A DNA stretch of 49,105 nt from assembly GCA_038868255.1 (NCBI GenBank), contig JAWCTJ010000004.1:1-49105 (forward strand), in the 5' to 3' direction. The notes under the pieces were generated by a model. The model ran no database searches. It saw nothing but the letters and a program-made list of their open reading frames with translations, and was not told where the DNA came from. This DNA comes from DRVV01 sp038868255 (GTDB lineage: Archaea; Thermoproteota; Bathyarchaeia; Bathyarchaeales; Bathycorpusculaceae). Position 1 is the first letter of the stretch. Each line of letters begins with the position of its first letter. Below, in pieces: positions 25,918 to 34,306 of the stretch. The position numbers and the translations under genes are program-made.

Positions 25918-26240
25918 CTTCCAAAACTGAAAATTAACCAGAAGTTATCTTTTGCGCTATTTAATTATAGCTGTTAATTGTTTGAATTCTTTGTTTAGGA
26001 ATATAGTTCAGCTTGCATTTATGCCATAGATTGTCAACATTCTCAGCCGTAATCATTTAAGTTAACAAGGTTTTTACCTCAAACATAAGAGAAAGCGCTG
26101 AAGAGAAATGCATCCACATCTGCTTTTGCATGCGCTAAAAGATCTGCTAAAATCCACTCTAAAGACTGCTCGGACTGGTTACAATAAATATTTTGATTTG
26201 GTATAGTCCTAGAAGTCGCCAGATGCTAGCTGACTCATTT
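25918..26240. other. 323-base spacer, possible gene remnant
   Basis: No gene with a start codon is visible. On the minus strand 26225-26079 is an open frame of 48 codons without an initiator. It reads ...SEQSLEWILADLLAHAK... and ends FSAFSYV, which looks like the helical C-terminus of some protein. It may be the tail of a lost gene. The rest is AT-rich DNA. Confidence 0.3.
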
Positions 26241-26771
26241 TCAAGAGTCGTTTTTATTCATTTTATATGCTATTGCATATAACTGTCTATGCTTAATCGC
26301 AGGAAATGGACATATCTTGTTAAGTAATTCTAGAAACCAGTGTTTCTTCTCATCTACATAGGTTTCATATTTAACTAAGGGATTAAACCCAGTCTTTTTT
26401 AACAAGCTTTCCAGTTCTGGTTTCCCCCATGTTTGTATATGATCTTTGTGCGGTATGTAGTATCCTCTTATGGCTGAACTTATAATTTTAGGTAAATACA
26501 ACGCATTAGGTGTTCCAAGACGAAGTATGCCTCCCTTTTTTAATACTCTCCATGATTCTTTTAATGCTTTAAAAGGAGAATGTAAATGTTCAATTATATC
26601 AAACATCATAACTTGTTCAAACGCCTCATCTTTAAACGGTAAATATTGAGCATCGCATTGGACAAAATTTAGAATTTTACATGTGGGTTTTAGGACGTCG
26701 CAGTTAACGTCTCCTCTTACTCTGTGGATTTTAAATTCTTCTGAACCCCCACAACCAACATCTAGTTTCAT
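26241..26771 (-). CDS. SAM-dependent methyltransferase, type 11
   Basis: The 176-aa protein has a class I methyltransferase fold: motif I LDVGCGG at the very N-terminus, FVQCDAQYLPFKDEAFEQVMMFDIIEHL covering motifs II-III (acid D at the cofactor site), and LKKGGILRLGTPN. It lacks an N-terminal extension. It is in the glycan region, 14 bases after the glycosyltransferase gene, so it may methylate a sugar or a glycan intermediate; the substrate is unknown. Codon and base composition are AT-rich relative to the flanking genes. Confidence 0.85.
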   Translation of the reverse strand: MKLDVGCGGSEEFKIHRVRGDVNCDVLKPTCKILNFVQCDAQYLPFKDEAFEQVMMFDIIEHLHSPFKALKESWRVLKKGGILRLGTPNALYLPKIISSAIRGYYIPHKDHIQTWGKPELESLLKKTGFNPLVKYETYVDEKKHWFLELLNKICPFPAIKHRQLYAIAYKMNKNDS

Positions 26772-26784
26772 TTAGGCACTCCAA

Positions 26785-27723
26785 TCAAATTACATCGTTG
26801 TATATACTTAATAATTTTTCAACAATAATTTCCGGCTTATGATTTTTCTCTAGATAGGAATATTCTTTCCGCCAAAGGTTTGTATCTGCCTCTCTTGTTA
26901 CTTTGGCAATTTCTTCCTCGGTATTTACATCCTTTAATGGGAAGTCTTTGTATTGCGGGTATTCTGATGAAACATACGTTATTACAGGTCTGCCGCATGC
27001 TATTGCTTCTAATGAAATCATCCCTAAAGAGCCTAATTTAAATTGGTCGATAACTACATTAGAGTTCCAATAATATTCTCTCATTCTTTCGTGTGTTGTC
27101 TTCTCTAGGATGTGTAATTTTAAGCCTAAGGTTCTTGCTAACTCCATGGTTCTATGGAAATCTCTACCATGACGAATTATTGACACTTCGATTTGATCCT
27201 TAATCTTGCTTAAGGCCTTTATCGCTATGTCTATACCTTTTATGTTCCAGTCTGAGCTACCTGCAATTAGCACCTTAATTTTTTCTTTTCTACTGGGTAA
27301 TGGTGTAGGTGAGAAAATCTGTGTGTCAACAGGATTAGGAAGGTACTCTGTGTCTTCCCTTTGTTGTCTTGCCATTTCAAGTATATCTGGTGTACTCACA
27401 ATGACTTTGTCACAGTGTTTAAGATTGTAACGAACTATTTTTTTCCAAAGGGAATGCTTTAGTCCAATTCTCAAGTCGCTTCCGTGAGCATGTCCAATTA
27501 GAGGTCTTTTCATTAGAAAAGCTGCAATGTAACAGTCTTGCAGAAGATAATTTACGTGATAGATGTCGGCCTTGGTTTTCATTATTTTGTAAGCTAAACC
27601 GAAGCTTTTACTCCACATGCTCCTAGTACGTTTAATATGTTTCTTCTTTATATTTGATGGCAGATATCTAAGCAAAGTCTCCCCCACGTGGGCACAATCA
27701 TTAATCATGGCAACCTCAAGCAT
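26785..27723 (-). CDS. GT4-type glycosyltransferase
   Basis: The ~312-aa GT-B glycosyltransferase has MINDCAHVGETLLRYLP near the start, HAHGSDLR at the donor-domain interface, STPDILEMA, LPNPVD, and GMISLEAIACGRPVITY, the family's E-x7-E loop. It would transfer a sugar from a nucleotide donor to a lipid-linked or protein-linked glycan. The frame is open up to 27759, but the family begins near MLEVAMIND, so I start at ATG 27723 (27708 is also possible). The methyltransferase follows at 14 bases. The AT-rich composition sets both apart from the genome around them. Confidence 0.85.
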   Translation of the reverse strand: MLEVAMINDCAHVGETLLRYLPSNIKKKHIKRTRSMWSKSFGLAYKIMKTKADIYHVNYLLQDCYIAAFLMKRPLIGHAHGSDLRIGLKHSLWKKIVRYNLKHCDKVIVSTPDILEMARQQREDTEYLPNPVDTQIFSPTPLPSRKEKIKVLIAGSSDWNIKGIDIAIKALSKIKDQIEVSIIRHGRDFHRTMELARTLGLKLHILEKTTHERMREYYWNSNVVIDQFKLGSLGMISLEAIACGRPVITYVSSEYPQYKDFPLKDVNTEEEIAKVTREADTNLWRKEYSYLEKNHKPEIIVEKLLSIYNDVI

Positions 27724-27759
27724 AACAATCCCAATTGTCGAAGTTATTACGATAAACAA

Positions 27760-28137
27760 TTTTCAACGAGAATTATATCAACTTTCCACTCATAAACAGG
27801 GAACAAATTCTAAACGGGAAATTAAACAATTTAAATAAAAACTACATGCTGGAGTTATAAATAAAAGCCTTTTAGCGTTCAGTTTTAGTCTTTATGTCTG
27901 TTGAAGATTATTACTCACATATTTCTAGTGTGGAGAAAATTCGCTGAAGTTTTGCTCTGATGCAACTCAAATGGGGGAAACGTGCTGATGAACACTGTCT
28001 TAATGGCTTAAAGCTCAATACGGTACTGTAAATGAAACTAATATAAGTTTTCCGATTGAAAGGAAATTATTAAGAACGCCCAAGTACACTGTGAAATGTC
28101 CTGCTGTTATAATTTATGAAAGCTGTGAAAGGGTGAA
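27760..28137. other. 378-base spacer before the flippase
   Basis: The spacer holds the candidate TATA box at 27855 and short open frames only. A frame without an initiator from about 28005 to the flippase start reads ...NISFPIERKLLRTPKYTVKC... and looks protein-like, but I cannot assign it. I see no RNA gene, repeat or insertion sequence. Confidence 0.35.
27855..27863 (+). promoter_or_regulatory. candidate archaeal TATA box
   Basis: TTATAAATA followed by AAAGCC is a good archaeal TATA element in the plus direction. A transcript from about 27885 would reach the flippase after a 250-base leader that contains one 17-codon ATG frame (27894-27947). A second AT box at 28107-28118 is nearer the gene but would remove its ribosome-binding site. 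Confidence 0.4.
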
Positions 28138-29640
28138 ATGTTGACTGAGGATAGAATAAGGCTTCGCTTTTCAGGGTTCATAATATTTACTTCTAGGTTG
28201 CTAAGTATCGCAACCGGTTTGGCTTTTCAGCTTATGATCACGCGTTCCGTTACTGCACAGGAGTATGGTGTATGGTTTAATATCAGCGATGTTGCGGCAT
28301 ACTTCACCGTTCTGGCAGGCGTTTTTCCTTTTTGGGCTTTAAGATTCGCTGCACGAGCCAAAAAAGGTGCAGTTAAGACGTGTTTTGCGGCTAACTTGGC
28401 TATTGGTCTAGCTGCAACTATTTTTTATGTAGTGTCAGCCTCTTTTATAACTTCGGCTCTTGGGGTGGGTCGAGAGTATGTGTTTTTGTATTTTCTTGCT
28501 TCAGCTCAGATAGCTGAGGTTTATATTCTGAATGTTTTTGAGTCTTGTCTTCAGGCGAAGACACCGCATGTTTTGGGTTATGGATTACTTGTTGGTGAAG
28601 TGTGCAAGATTGCTTTGGGCTACTTGCTAATAATTCGATGCGGGCTTTCGTTGTTCGGAGTGCTTGTCAGTCTAATTTTGGGGATATTTGTTCAACTTGT
28701 GTATTATTCGTGGCTTCTGCTGAAGGATTTGCGGGAGAGTGTCGTTTGGGCTTATGTTAGGGAGTGGCTTAAGGGTTCTCTCGCGAACATTTATAATGTT
28801 ATAGGTAATCAGATAGCTGCTTTCATATTTATAATGTTGTTTGCTTATGGCGGAGAAGCTGCTAGAGGCAATTATGGAGCAGCATATCAAATAGCGATCA
28901 TAATAACCTATGCTTCATATTTGGCTTTTGCCTTGTACCCTAAGTTACTGGCTGAGCGGAAAAGCCAAGACATAACCATCACGCTGAAGATGGTTTTGAT
29001 GTTTGCAATTCCAATGACTGCTGGTGTGCTGGCAATACCTAAATCATATCTTGCAATGTTAAATGTTGAATATGTCGCTGCTTGGCCTGTGCTTATGGTT
29101 TTGGCGATTGACGCGTTTACATTAACTCTTTCCTCAACCTTCAGTTTCGCACTTTATGGCTTGGAAAGGATGGATGAGAAAGCTCAAATATCCCTCAGGG
29201 AACTTGTTAGAAGCAAACTCTTCCTTGCTTTTACACTTCCCTACGTTCATTCGGCAATAGCGCTGCCAACAGCATACTACATTCTTACTGTTTATACGCA
29301 AAACCAGCCAATTCCCTCAGCACTATCCGTTGCTGTCATAAATTCGCTGACCAGGTTCGCCATGTTCCTGATATTATTCAAAATTGTAAACGGGATGACT
29401 GAGATAAAAATTCCATGGAGAGACATCACCAAGTACGTTTCAGCTTCCGCCTTAATGGCGTTTGTGCTTCACAGTATAATGCCTCAACCAACCAGATTGA
29501 GCCTAACCCTGGGGATAACTGCTCTAGGCGCAATAATATACTTGACCACGCTGGCGGTAATAGATGTCGAGGCAAGAAGCCTAGTAAAATCAATATTCCA
29601 AAAAATTAGACGTGGTTATGTAAAGCAAGCTCAGGCTTAG
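28138..29640 (+). CDS. Wzx/RfbX-like polysaccharide flippase
   Basis: The 500-aa integral membrane protein has about 12-14 hydrophobic segments spread over its full length and belongs to the MOP flippase group (MATE/Wzx fold). The N-terminal TSRLLSIATGLAFQLMITRSVTAQEYGVWF is typical: a first helix followed by a conserved 'l.R.l....G.w' turn. It would flip lipid-linked glycans across the membrane. It starts at ATG 28138 with AAAGGGTG close by. It is the last gene of the glycan region; no AglB oligosaccharyltransferase is in view. Confidence 0.87.
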   Translation: MLTEDRIRLRFSGFIIFTSRLLSIATGLAFQLMITRSVTAQEYGVWFNISDVAAYFTVLAGVFPFWALRFAARAKKGAVKTCFAANLAIGLAATIFYVVSASFITSALGVGREYVFLYFLASAQIAEVYILNVFESCLQAKTPHVLGYGLLVGEVCKIALGYLLIIRCGLSLFGVLVSLILGIFVQLVYYSWLLLKDLRESVVWAYVREWLKGSLANIYNVIGNQIAAFIFIMLFAYGGEAARGNYGAAYQIAIIITYASYLAFALYPKLLAERKSQDITITLKMVLMFAIPMTAGVLAIPKSYLAMLNVEYVAAWPVLMVLAIDAFTLTLSSTFSFALYGLERMDEKAQISLRELVRSKLFLAFTLPYVHSAIALPTAYYILTVYTQNQPIPSALSVAVINSLTRFAMFLILFKIVNGMTEIKIPWRDITKYVSASALMAFVLHSIMPQPTRLSLTLGITALGAIIYLTTLAVIDVEARSLVKSIFQKIRRGYVKQAQA

Positions 29641-29704
29641 GCGCTTTAGTCTAGGAATCTCAATAGTTCAAGATTAATTAATAACGATAGTTAAAGTTTT
29701 GTTG

Positions 29705-31189
29705 TCACTTGTGCTTAAGAAATTCATTAAGCATCTTTTTCTGTTCATCTATGAAATCCTGCAGCTCATTTTTCATCTGCTCTGAAACTTCTGCAAGTTT
29801 CGTGGAGTGATCAACTATGGTGTGGGCTGCCTTGCCCACGTTTTCCACCTCCGCCAAGATTTCCTTCACAAAGTTTTCCACACTGGCGGCTGCATCCACG
29901 ACTTTCGTTGCAAGCTCTGCTACTTCTTCGGCGCGAACAATTACTTCACGGTTTATTTTTGCAACTTCGTCCGCGGTTTTGGAAACTTCTTGGGCTATCT
30001 CCGCTATTTTTTCGGAAACAGCAGTCTGTTCTTCAATTGCGGCGGAGGACTCCTCTGAGGCGGATGAGCTTTCCTCCGCAACGCTTGCCACCTCCTCTAT
30101 AACGCCTACAACGGCCTCAAGGGCGCCCAACCCCTGTTCAACACCGCTTGCCAGTCTGCTTACTTTCTCAGCCATATCATCCATTATCTTAGCAGCTTCA
30201 CTGTACTCTCTGAGAGCCCCTTGTACTATTGTGGCTCCTTCTGTGGCTCCAATCTGGGACTGCTTTGTTATTGTGCTTGTCTGATCGCATGAGTCCTTAA
30301 TGCTTTTCACAAGGTTCATGGCTGAAACCGCTGCTTTCTTCGATTGCCCCGCAAGATCTTTGACGGCATCGGCCACCACTGCAAATCCTCTCCCAGCATC
30401 GCCAGCCCTTGCAGCCTCTATTGCAGCATTTAATGCTAGCATGTTTGTTTGACCCGCAATGTCTGAAATGGCGTTTGCCATTTGCCCTACCTGTTCAATA
30501 GAGCCTATCATGGAGGACACTGCATCATAAACCTTCATCATGTTATCTTTAATGTTCTCAATCGCTAAAAGTCCCTTTTGTCCTTTCTCACCTGCTTCGT
30601 GAAACTTGTTTAGTGCATTATCCCTCACAATTGAGGCTTCTCTTGCAATGGCGCCGACATCATTCATAAGTTTTCTAAGCGCCTCAATGCTTTTAGCTGC
30701 GTTCTGCGATAGTGTAGCTAATTTCTGCGCGCCTGATGCAACTTCCTGAGCGGCGGTGCTTACCTGCTGCATACCTGCAGTCATCTGATTGGATAATTCA
30801 GAGGTGTTCTTTCCCATCTCCGCCACTTTCAATGCTGCTTGCGCGGCTACTTCAGCGTCTGCAGCCACTTTCTTTGCAAAATCTTTTACGCTTTTCGCGC
30901 TTTGCGCAACATTTGCCGCTGTTTCAGCCACTTTCATCGCTATCTCAGCGACGTTCGCAGCGTTTTTCTCGGCGCCGTAAGCAAGATCAGCCATTATGGC
31001 AGCGTTTTGTAGTGCCAGATCAGCTTTTGCAGAAACACTTTCAGCCTTCTCAATAAACACCCTTAAGATGGAGATTAACTTATTTCTTAACTCCCTGTTT
31101 TCAGTGATAAAGCTGGTGTTATCAGCATCAGATCTCATTCCAGGGGATATGATGATGCCTGACGCGTTTTCCTGCGTATTCTCCGCCAT
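29705..31189 (-). CDS. mcp: soluble methyl-accepting chemotaxis protein
   Basis: The 494-aa protein is almost entirely an alanine-rich coiled coil. The signalling tip IAGQTNMLALNAAIEAARAG DAGRGFAVVADAV (residues ~243-276) is conserved, so it can engage CheA and CheW. It has no transmembrane segment, no HAMP and no obvious sensor domain: the first ~45 residues are polar and then heptads begin. It is thus a cytosolic receptor, perhaps sensing through its N-terminal helices or a partner. It is the last gene of the che run and has its own candidate TATA box. Glutamine/glutamate pairs along the coil may be methylation sites for CheR and CheB. Confidence 0.93.
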   Translation of the reverse strand: MAENTQENASGIIISPGMRSDADNTSFITENRELRNKLISILRVFIEKAESVSAKADLALQNAAIMADLAYGAEKNAANVAEIAMKVAETAANVAQSAKSVKDFAKKVAADAEVAAQAALKVAEMGKNTSELSNQMTAGMQQVSTAAQEVASGAQKLATLSQNAAKSIEALRKLMNDVGAIAREASIVRDNALNKFHEAGEKGQKGLLAIENIKDNMMKVYDAVSSMIGSIEQVGQMANAISDIAGQTNMLALNAAIEAARAGDAGRGFAVVADAVKDLAGQSKKAAVSAMNLVKSIKDSCDQTSTITKQSQIGATEGATIVQGALREYSEAAKIMDDMAEKVSRLASGVEQGLGALEAVVGVIEEVASVAEESSSASEESSAAIEEQTAVSEKIAEIAQEVSKTADEVAKINREVIVRAEEVAELATKVVDAAASVENFVKEILAEVENVGKAAHTIVDHSTKLAEVSEQMKNELQDFIDEQKKMLNEFLKHK

Positions 31190-31233
31190 CCTGCGGTTAC
31201 ACCTCTTATTGCCGGTTTCATTTTCAGGGTCAG

Positions 31234-31241
31234 TTTATAAG
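31234..31241 (-). promoter_or_regulatory. candidate TATA box for mcp
   Basis: CTTATAAA on the minus strand lies about 45 bases ahead of the mcp ATG at 31189, in a 109-base gap after cheB. The spacing leaves a short leader containing GAGGTG, so a separate mcp transcript is plausible. A tandem ATTATGA repeat lies just upstream. Confidence 0.45.
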
Positions 31242-31298
31242 TGGATTATGAATTATGAATACTTAAGATTTATTAGTATCCCTGCTATAAACATTCTG

Positions 31299-32309
31299 CT
31301 AAGATTTACACATTCTCATTATCTCGCCAGGTATTTTGAAGAGGGGAAGCACCTTGTCTACGCACCCTGCCTCTATTGCAGCTTTAGGCATACCGAATAC
31401 TGTGCAGCTTGTCTCATCCTGTGCAATGGTTCGACCGCCAAATCTCTTTATTTCCCTCATGCCTGAGACACCGTCCCTTCCCATGCCTGTAAGAAGCACA
31501 CCTATAGTTTTGGAGCGGTACACTCCTGCAGCAGTAATCATCATGGGATCAACGGCTGGTCTAACTCCATGAATGGGTGGATTTTCCAATAAGTGCACTT
31601 TCTTGTCATCTCCAACGATCATGTGATAGCCTCCAGGTGCCAGGAGTGCTTGGCCGGGAACTATGGGATCACCCTCCTTTGCTTCTTTAACTTCAAAGCT
31701 GCATAGGCTATTCAGTCTGGCCGCAAATGATTGTGTAAAGCCTGGAGGCATATGTTGGACAACAAGTATCGGGGGTACATTCTCTGGGAGGCTGCGTAAA
31801 ATCTTCTCAATGGCTGGCGGTCCTCCTGTTGAAGCACCTATTAAAATGACATTGTCTTTATCTGTTTCCATATATGGCGCTTCTTCAGATGCCATGTATT
31901 CATACTTAATTATTTTCGCCTTGGCTGCTGCTTTTACCTTCGCTATTAATTCATCCCTTATTTTTTCGATGTCAAGTGATATTTCTCCTGAAGGCTTTGC
32001 CACATAGTCAATTGCGCCATATTCAAGGGCTTTGAGTGTTTCCTCAGCCCCTTCTCGAGTAGCGTTGCTGAGCATTATAACCGGGAGGGGATGTTTCTCC
32101 ATAATTAATTTGAGGGCGGTTAAACCGTCCATGATTTTCATGTTTACGTCTAGAGTAACTACATCGGGAGTCAGCGTCTGAAGTTTCTCAAGCATCTCAA
32201 CACCGTTTGACGCTGTATCTATGACCCTAATCTCAGGGTCAGATTGTATCAGATCCCTTATCATTCTACGCATAAGTGCCGAGTCATCAACGACCAGAAC
32301 ACGTATCAT
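31299..32309 (-). CDS. cheB: CheB methylesterase response regulator
   Basis: The 336-aa protein has a receiver domain (residues 1-120) with acidic pair D8-D9, phospho-acceptor D54 and K105, and a C-terminal methylesterase domain with catalytic S160 (GASTGGP), H186 (VVQHMPPGFT) and D279 (LTGMGRDG). It demethylates or deamidates receptor glutamates. After D54 the usual M-P reads M-K (DVNMKIMDG), a small departure from the receiver consensus. The ribosome-binding site lies in a hairpin described separately. It follows cheW by 54 bases. Confidence 0.96.
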   Translation of the reverse strand: MIRVLVVDDSALMRRMIRDLIQSDPEIRVIDTASNGVEMLEKLQTLTPDVVTLDVNMKIMDGLTALKLIMEKHPLPVIMLSNATREGAEETLKALEYGAIDYVAKPSGEISLDIEKIRDELIAKVKAAAKAKIIKYEYMASEEAPYMETDKDNVILIGASTGGPPAIEKILRSLPENVPPILVVQHMPPGFTQSFAARLNSLCSFEVKEAKEGDPIVPGQALLAPGGYHMIVGDDKKVHLLENPPIHGVRPAVDPMMITAAGVYRSKTIGVLLTGMGRDGVSGMREIKRFGGRTIAQDETSCTVFGMPKAAIEAGCVDKVLPLFKIPGEIMRMCKS

Positions 32310-32315
32310 GGTTCC

Positions 32316-32333
32316 GCACCTCTCGTGAGGTGC
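32316..32333 (-). promoter_or_regulatory. hairpin covering the cheB ribosome-binding site
   Basis: On the minus strand GCACCTC, loop ACGA, GAGGTGC form a perfect 7-bp stem. The 3' arm contains GAGGTG, the only good Shine-Dalgarno for the cheB ATG, which begins 6 bases after the stem. The structure could limit cheB translation until a ribosome or another factor opens it. Confidence 0.55.
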
Positions 32334-32363
32334 CTAAAATTATGAGGGAATGGTTCAACATGT

Positions 32364-32867
32364 TTACTTTGATGGCAAAACTTCTCCTTCAAGGATTCCT
32401 GTGGCCGACATTTCATTCATTTGGATTTCTTCAGCGCTTTTTGAAATTAATTTAGCCAAATCTAATATTATTATAAGCTTATCCGCAATTTTTCCAATAC
32501 CTATCAGGCTGTCAGTCAGCGTTGTTGCAACTTTTATTTTCCTTTCAATATCCTTCCACGGAATCGTCAATACATCTGTAACTGCGTCAACCACAACTCC
32601 AACAGCCTGTTCCCCCATCTCAATAATCATTATTTTTTCACCATCCCCCTCCTTTCTCGCCGGGAGTCTCAAGCGCTTACGGAAATCTATAATGGTCACT
32701 ATCTGACCTCTGAGATTAGTCACGCCTAAAACGTATGGCGGGGCTCCAGGAACCGGGGTTAGAGCCTGCATATCCCTGACCTCCTTAACCTGCTCCACTG
32801 GAACGCCATAGTTTATCTCTCCAATAACGAAATTGACAATTTTTAGATAATCACTTTTTGACATCAA
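32364..32867 (-). CDS. cheW: CheW coupling protein
   Basis: The 167-aa CheW links receptors to CheA. Conserved features: NFVIGEINYGVPVEQVKEV, TPVPGAPPYVLGVTNLRGQI and VVVDAVTDVL; the G-x-x-N-L-R-G segment is the CheA/receptor contact. Length is normal. It follows cheC after a 176-base spacer that holds a 21-base palindrome and may carry a promoter, and it is followed by cheB. Confidence 0.95.
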   Translation of the reverse strand: MMSKSDYLKIVNFVIGEINYGVPVEQVKEVRDMQALTPVPGAPPYVLGVTNLRGQIVTIIDFRKRLRLPARKEGDGEKIMIIEMGEQAVGVVVDAVTDVLTIPWKDIERKIKVATTLTDSLIGIGKIADKLIIILDLAKLISKSAEEIQMNEMSATGILEGEVLPSK

Positions 32868-32980
32868 ATCACCTCAACAAATAAGCATGTATAAGCGAAA
32901 GATCCTTGATCGCAAAGGTGCTTAAACACTCCCTTTTGGAGATTTTCCATACCTCTATTAGGCTCCTTTTAATTTGTATC

Positions 32981-33001
32981 AAGTAAAAAGAATTTTTACT
33001 T
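32981..33001. repeat. 21-base AT-rich palindrome upstream of cheW
   Basis: AAGTAAAAA-GAA-TTTTTACTT is a perfect inverted repeat with 9-base arms in the cheC-cheW spacer. It could be an operator for a cheW-cheB promoter or a stem in a transcript end. Its placement about 115 bases before cheW is compatible with either. Confidence 0.5.
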
Positions 33002-33043
33002 CAGAATATGAAGATAAAATACTTATTTGAACGTTAGTCATGT

Positions 33044-33703
33044 TTAGTCCCTGTTAAGCCATTCGGTAGCTTTTAAGACTAACAGTTGATACAGTTCTCT
33101 GCTGAGGAATATTATCAAAAGGCAGTTGCCAGTTCCTTGATTACCTATAAAACGTGTTTCAAACACTAGACTGATATTTGAGAATATTGCCTGTTTGATG
33201 AGGAAATTGTCAATTATCGCGTCAAAGGAATCCATCGCCCTCTGAGGATAAGTGGGTAATAATTTAATTCCCGTGAAGTTTGCGATGGCACTCAGAAATG
33301 ATCCAATCAATATATTGCCCAATTCCTCTATGGCTGATTTAGCCATCTCTGGATCAATCTCTTCAGCGGATGAAACGCTTGTCATTAGTGTAACTATTTT
33401 TTTCTCTTCATCAGGATCAAATAAAAGCAGAATATCACAGTCCATATCCCCACTTAGTTGTGAGTAAATAGCCGTTACTGTTCTGTCGTGGTAACCATAG
33501 TATTTCTGGATAAGGTGGGGTGGAAGAGTGTAAACTTTCGGAACCTCAATCGTCACTGGTTGCTGTAGAATTTCGGATAGTGCTGTGGCAGCATTTCCTG
33601 CACCGATGCTGCCTAATTCCCTTAGAACTTCTAGGTTTAAATCATCGTTCAACACTGGAACCCTGTCTCTTTCAGACATTTCTTCAGAGGATTTTTTACT
33701 CAT
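33044..33703 (-). CDS. cheC: CheC CheY-phosphatase
   Basis: The 219-aa CheC/CheX/FliY-family protein dephosphorylates CheY-P and binds CheD. The family has two pseudo-symmetric active sites (D/S-x3-E-x2-N). The second is intact: S123-x3-E127-x2-N130. The first reads E25-x3-E29-x2-S32, losing the asparagine; the GSIGAGNAATALSE context confirms the position. The 20-residue charged N-terminus is extra. It overlaps cheD by 4 bases (ATGA), as expected for proteins that bind each other. Confidence 0.92.
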   Translation of the reverse strand: MSKKSSEEMSERDRVPVLNDDLNLEVLRELGSIGAGNAATALSEILQQPVTIEVPKVYTLPPHLIQKYYGYHDRTVTAIYSQLSGDMDCDILLLFDPDEEKKIVTLMTSVSSAEEIDPEMAKSAIEELGNILIGSFLSAIANFTGIKLLPTYPQRAMDSFDAIIDNFLIKQAIFSNISLVFETRFIGNQGTGNCLLIIFLSRELYQLLVLKATEWLNRD

Positions 33704-34296
33704 AGTACTCTCTCCACCCCGTTGAGAGTTCTAACGATCATAACTCCTGTAAAAACATTGAACGAAACCCTGCGGCCGTTTTTTCCACCCACATCGCAGG
33801 CTACTAATGGAACATTATGATTTTCCAATGCCTTTTTGACTGCTTCAACGTTTTTCGGTCCGATATCTGTAACGCGATATTTAGAATCATAAAACATGCT
33901 TGCTCCCCCAGCCATTTTTGCAATTAGACGTGTCTCCTCCCCACTCATGTTTCTAATGGCGGATATTAATGTTGGAACGGCTGTATCCGCATACTTGCAC
34001 GGTAATATTTCTTTATCCCGTCCTCCATCTGGAAGCATTATATGCGCCATGCCGCCGCATTTATTTACCTGATCGTAAATACAAAGCGCTACACATGATC
34101 CAACATTGGTAACTAGCCATTGCGATCTGTTTCCGATTTTCATACATGCCATATCCACGCGGATCTCCTCTAACCCATGAGTTGTCGCTAATGCAGATGT
34201 GAACTGGGGCATTTTTAATTGTGGTTTAATATCCTTTGGAGGGGTTAGATGGCTTCCAATGCTTGCGCGTATAGTGAGGTCTGAGGATCGAACCAA
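33700..34296 (-). CDS. cheD: CheD receptor deamidase
   Basis: CheD deamidates receptor glutamines and is controlled by CheC. The catalytic cysteine is in TNVGSCVALCIYD (C68 from the far start) and the histidine in GGMAHIMLP (H85), at the family's 17-residue spacing. The frame opens at TTG 34296, but a GTG at 34158 with GAGGAGAT just upstream would give a ~152-aa protein of the usual CheD size; the first 46 residues are atypical, so the shorter form is quite possible. It follows cheY by about 10 bases and overlaps cheC. Confidence 0.92.
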   Translation of the reverse strand: MVRSSDLTIRASIGSHLTPPKDIKPQLKMPQFTSALATTHGLEEIRVDMACMKIGNRSQWLVTNVGSCVALCIYDQVNKCGGMAHIMLPDGGRDKEILPCKYADTAVPTLISAIRNMSGEETRLIAKMAGGASMFYDSKYRVTDIGPKNVEAVKKALENHNVPLVACDVGGKNGRRVSFNVFTGVMIVRTLNGVERVL

Positions 34297-34306
34297 AGGG
34301 TGTTCC

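Noticed and set aside
28107..28118. TTATAATTTATG as the flippase TATA box
   Set aside because: It would place the transcript start at about 28133, removing most of the AAAGGGTG ribosome-binding site; possible only for a leaderless message.
29817..30284. Plus-strand serine/alanine-rich frames inside the mcp gene
   Set aside because: They mirror the alanine-rich coiled-coil codons of the receptor on the other strand.
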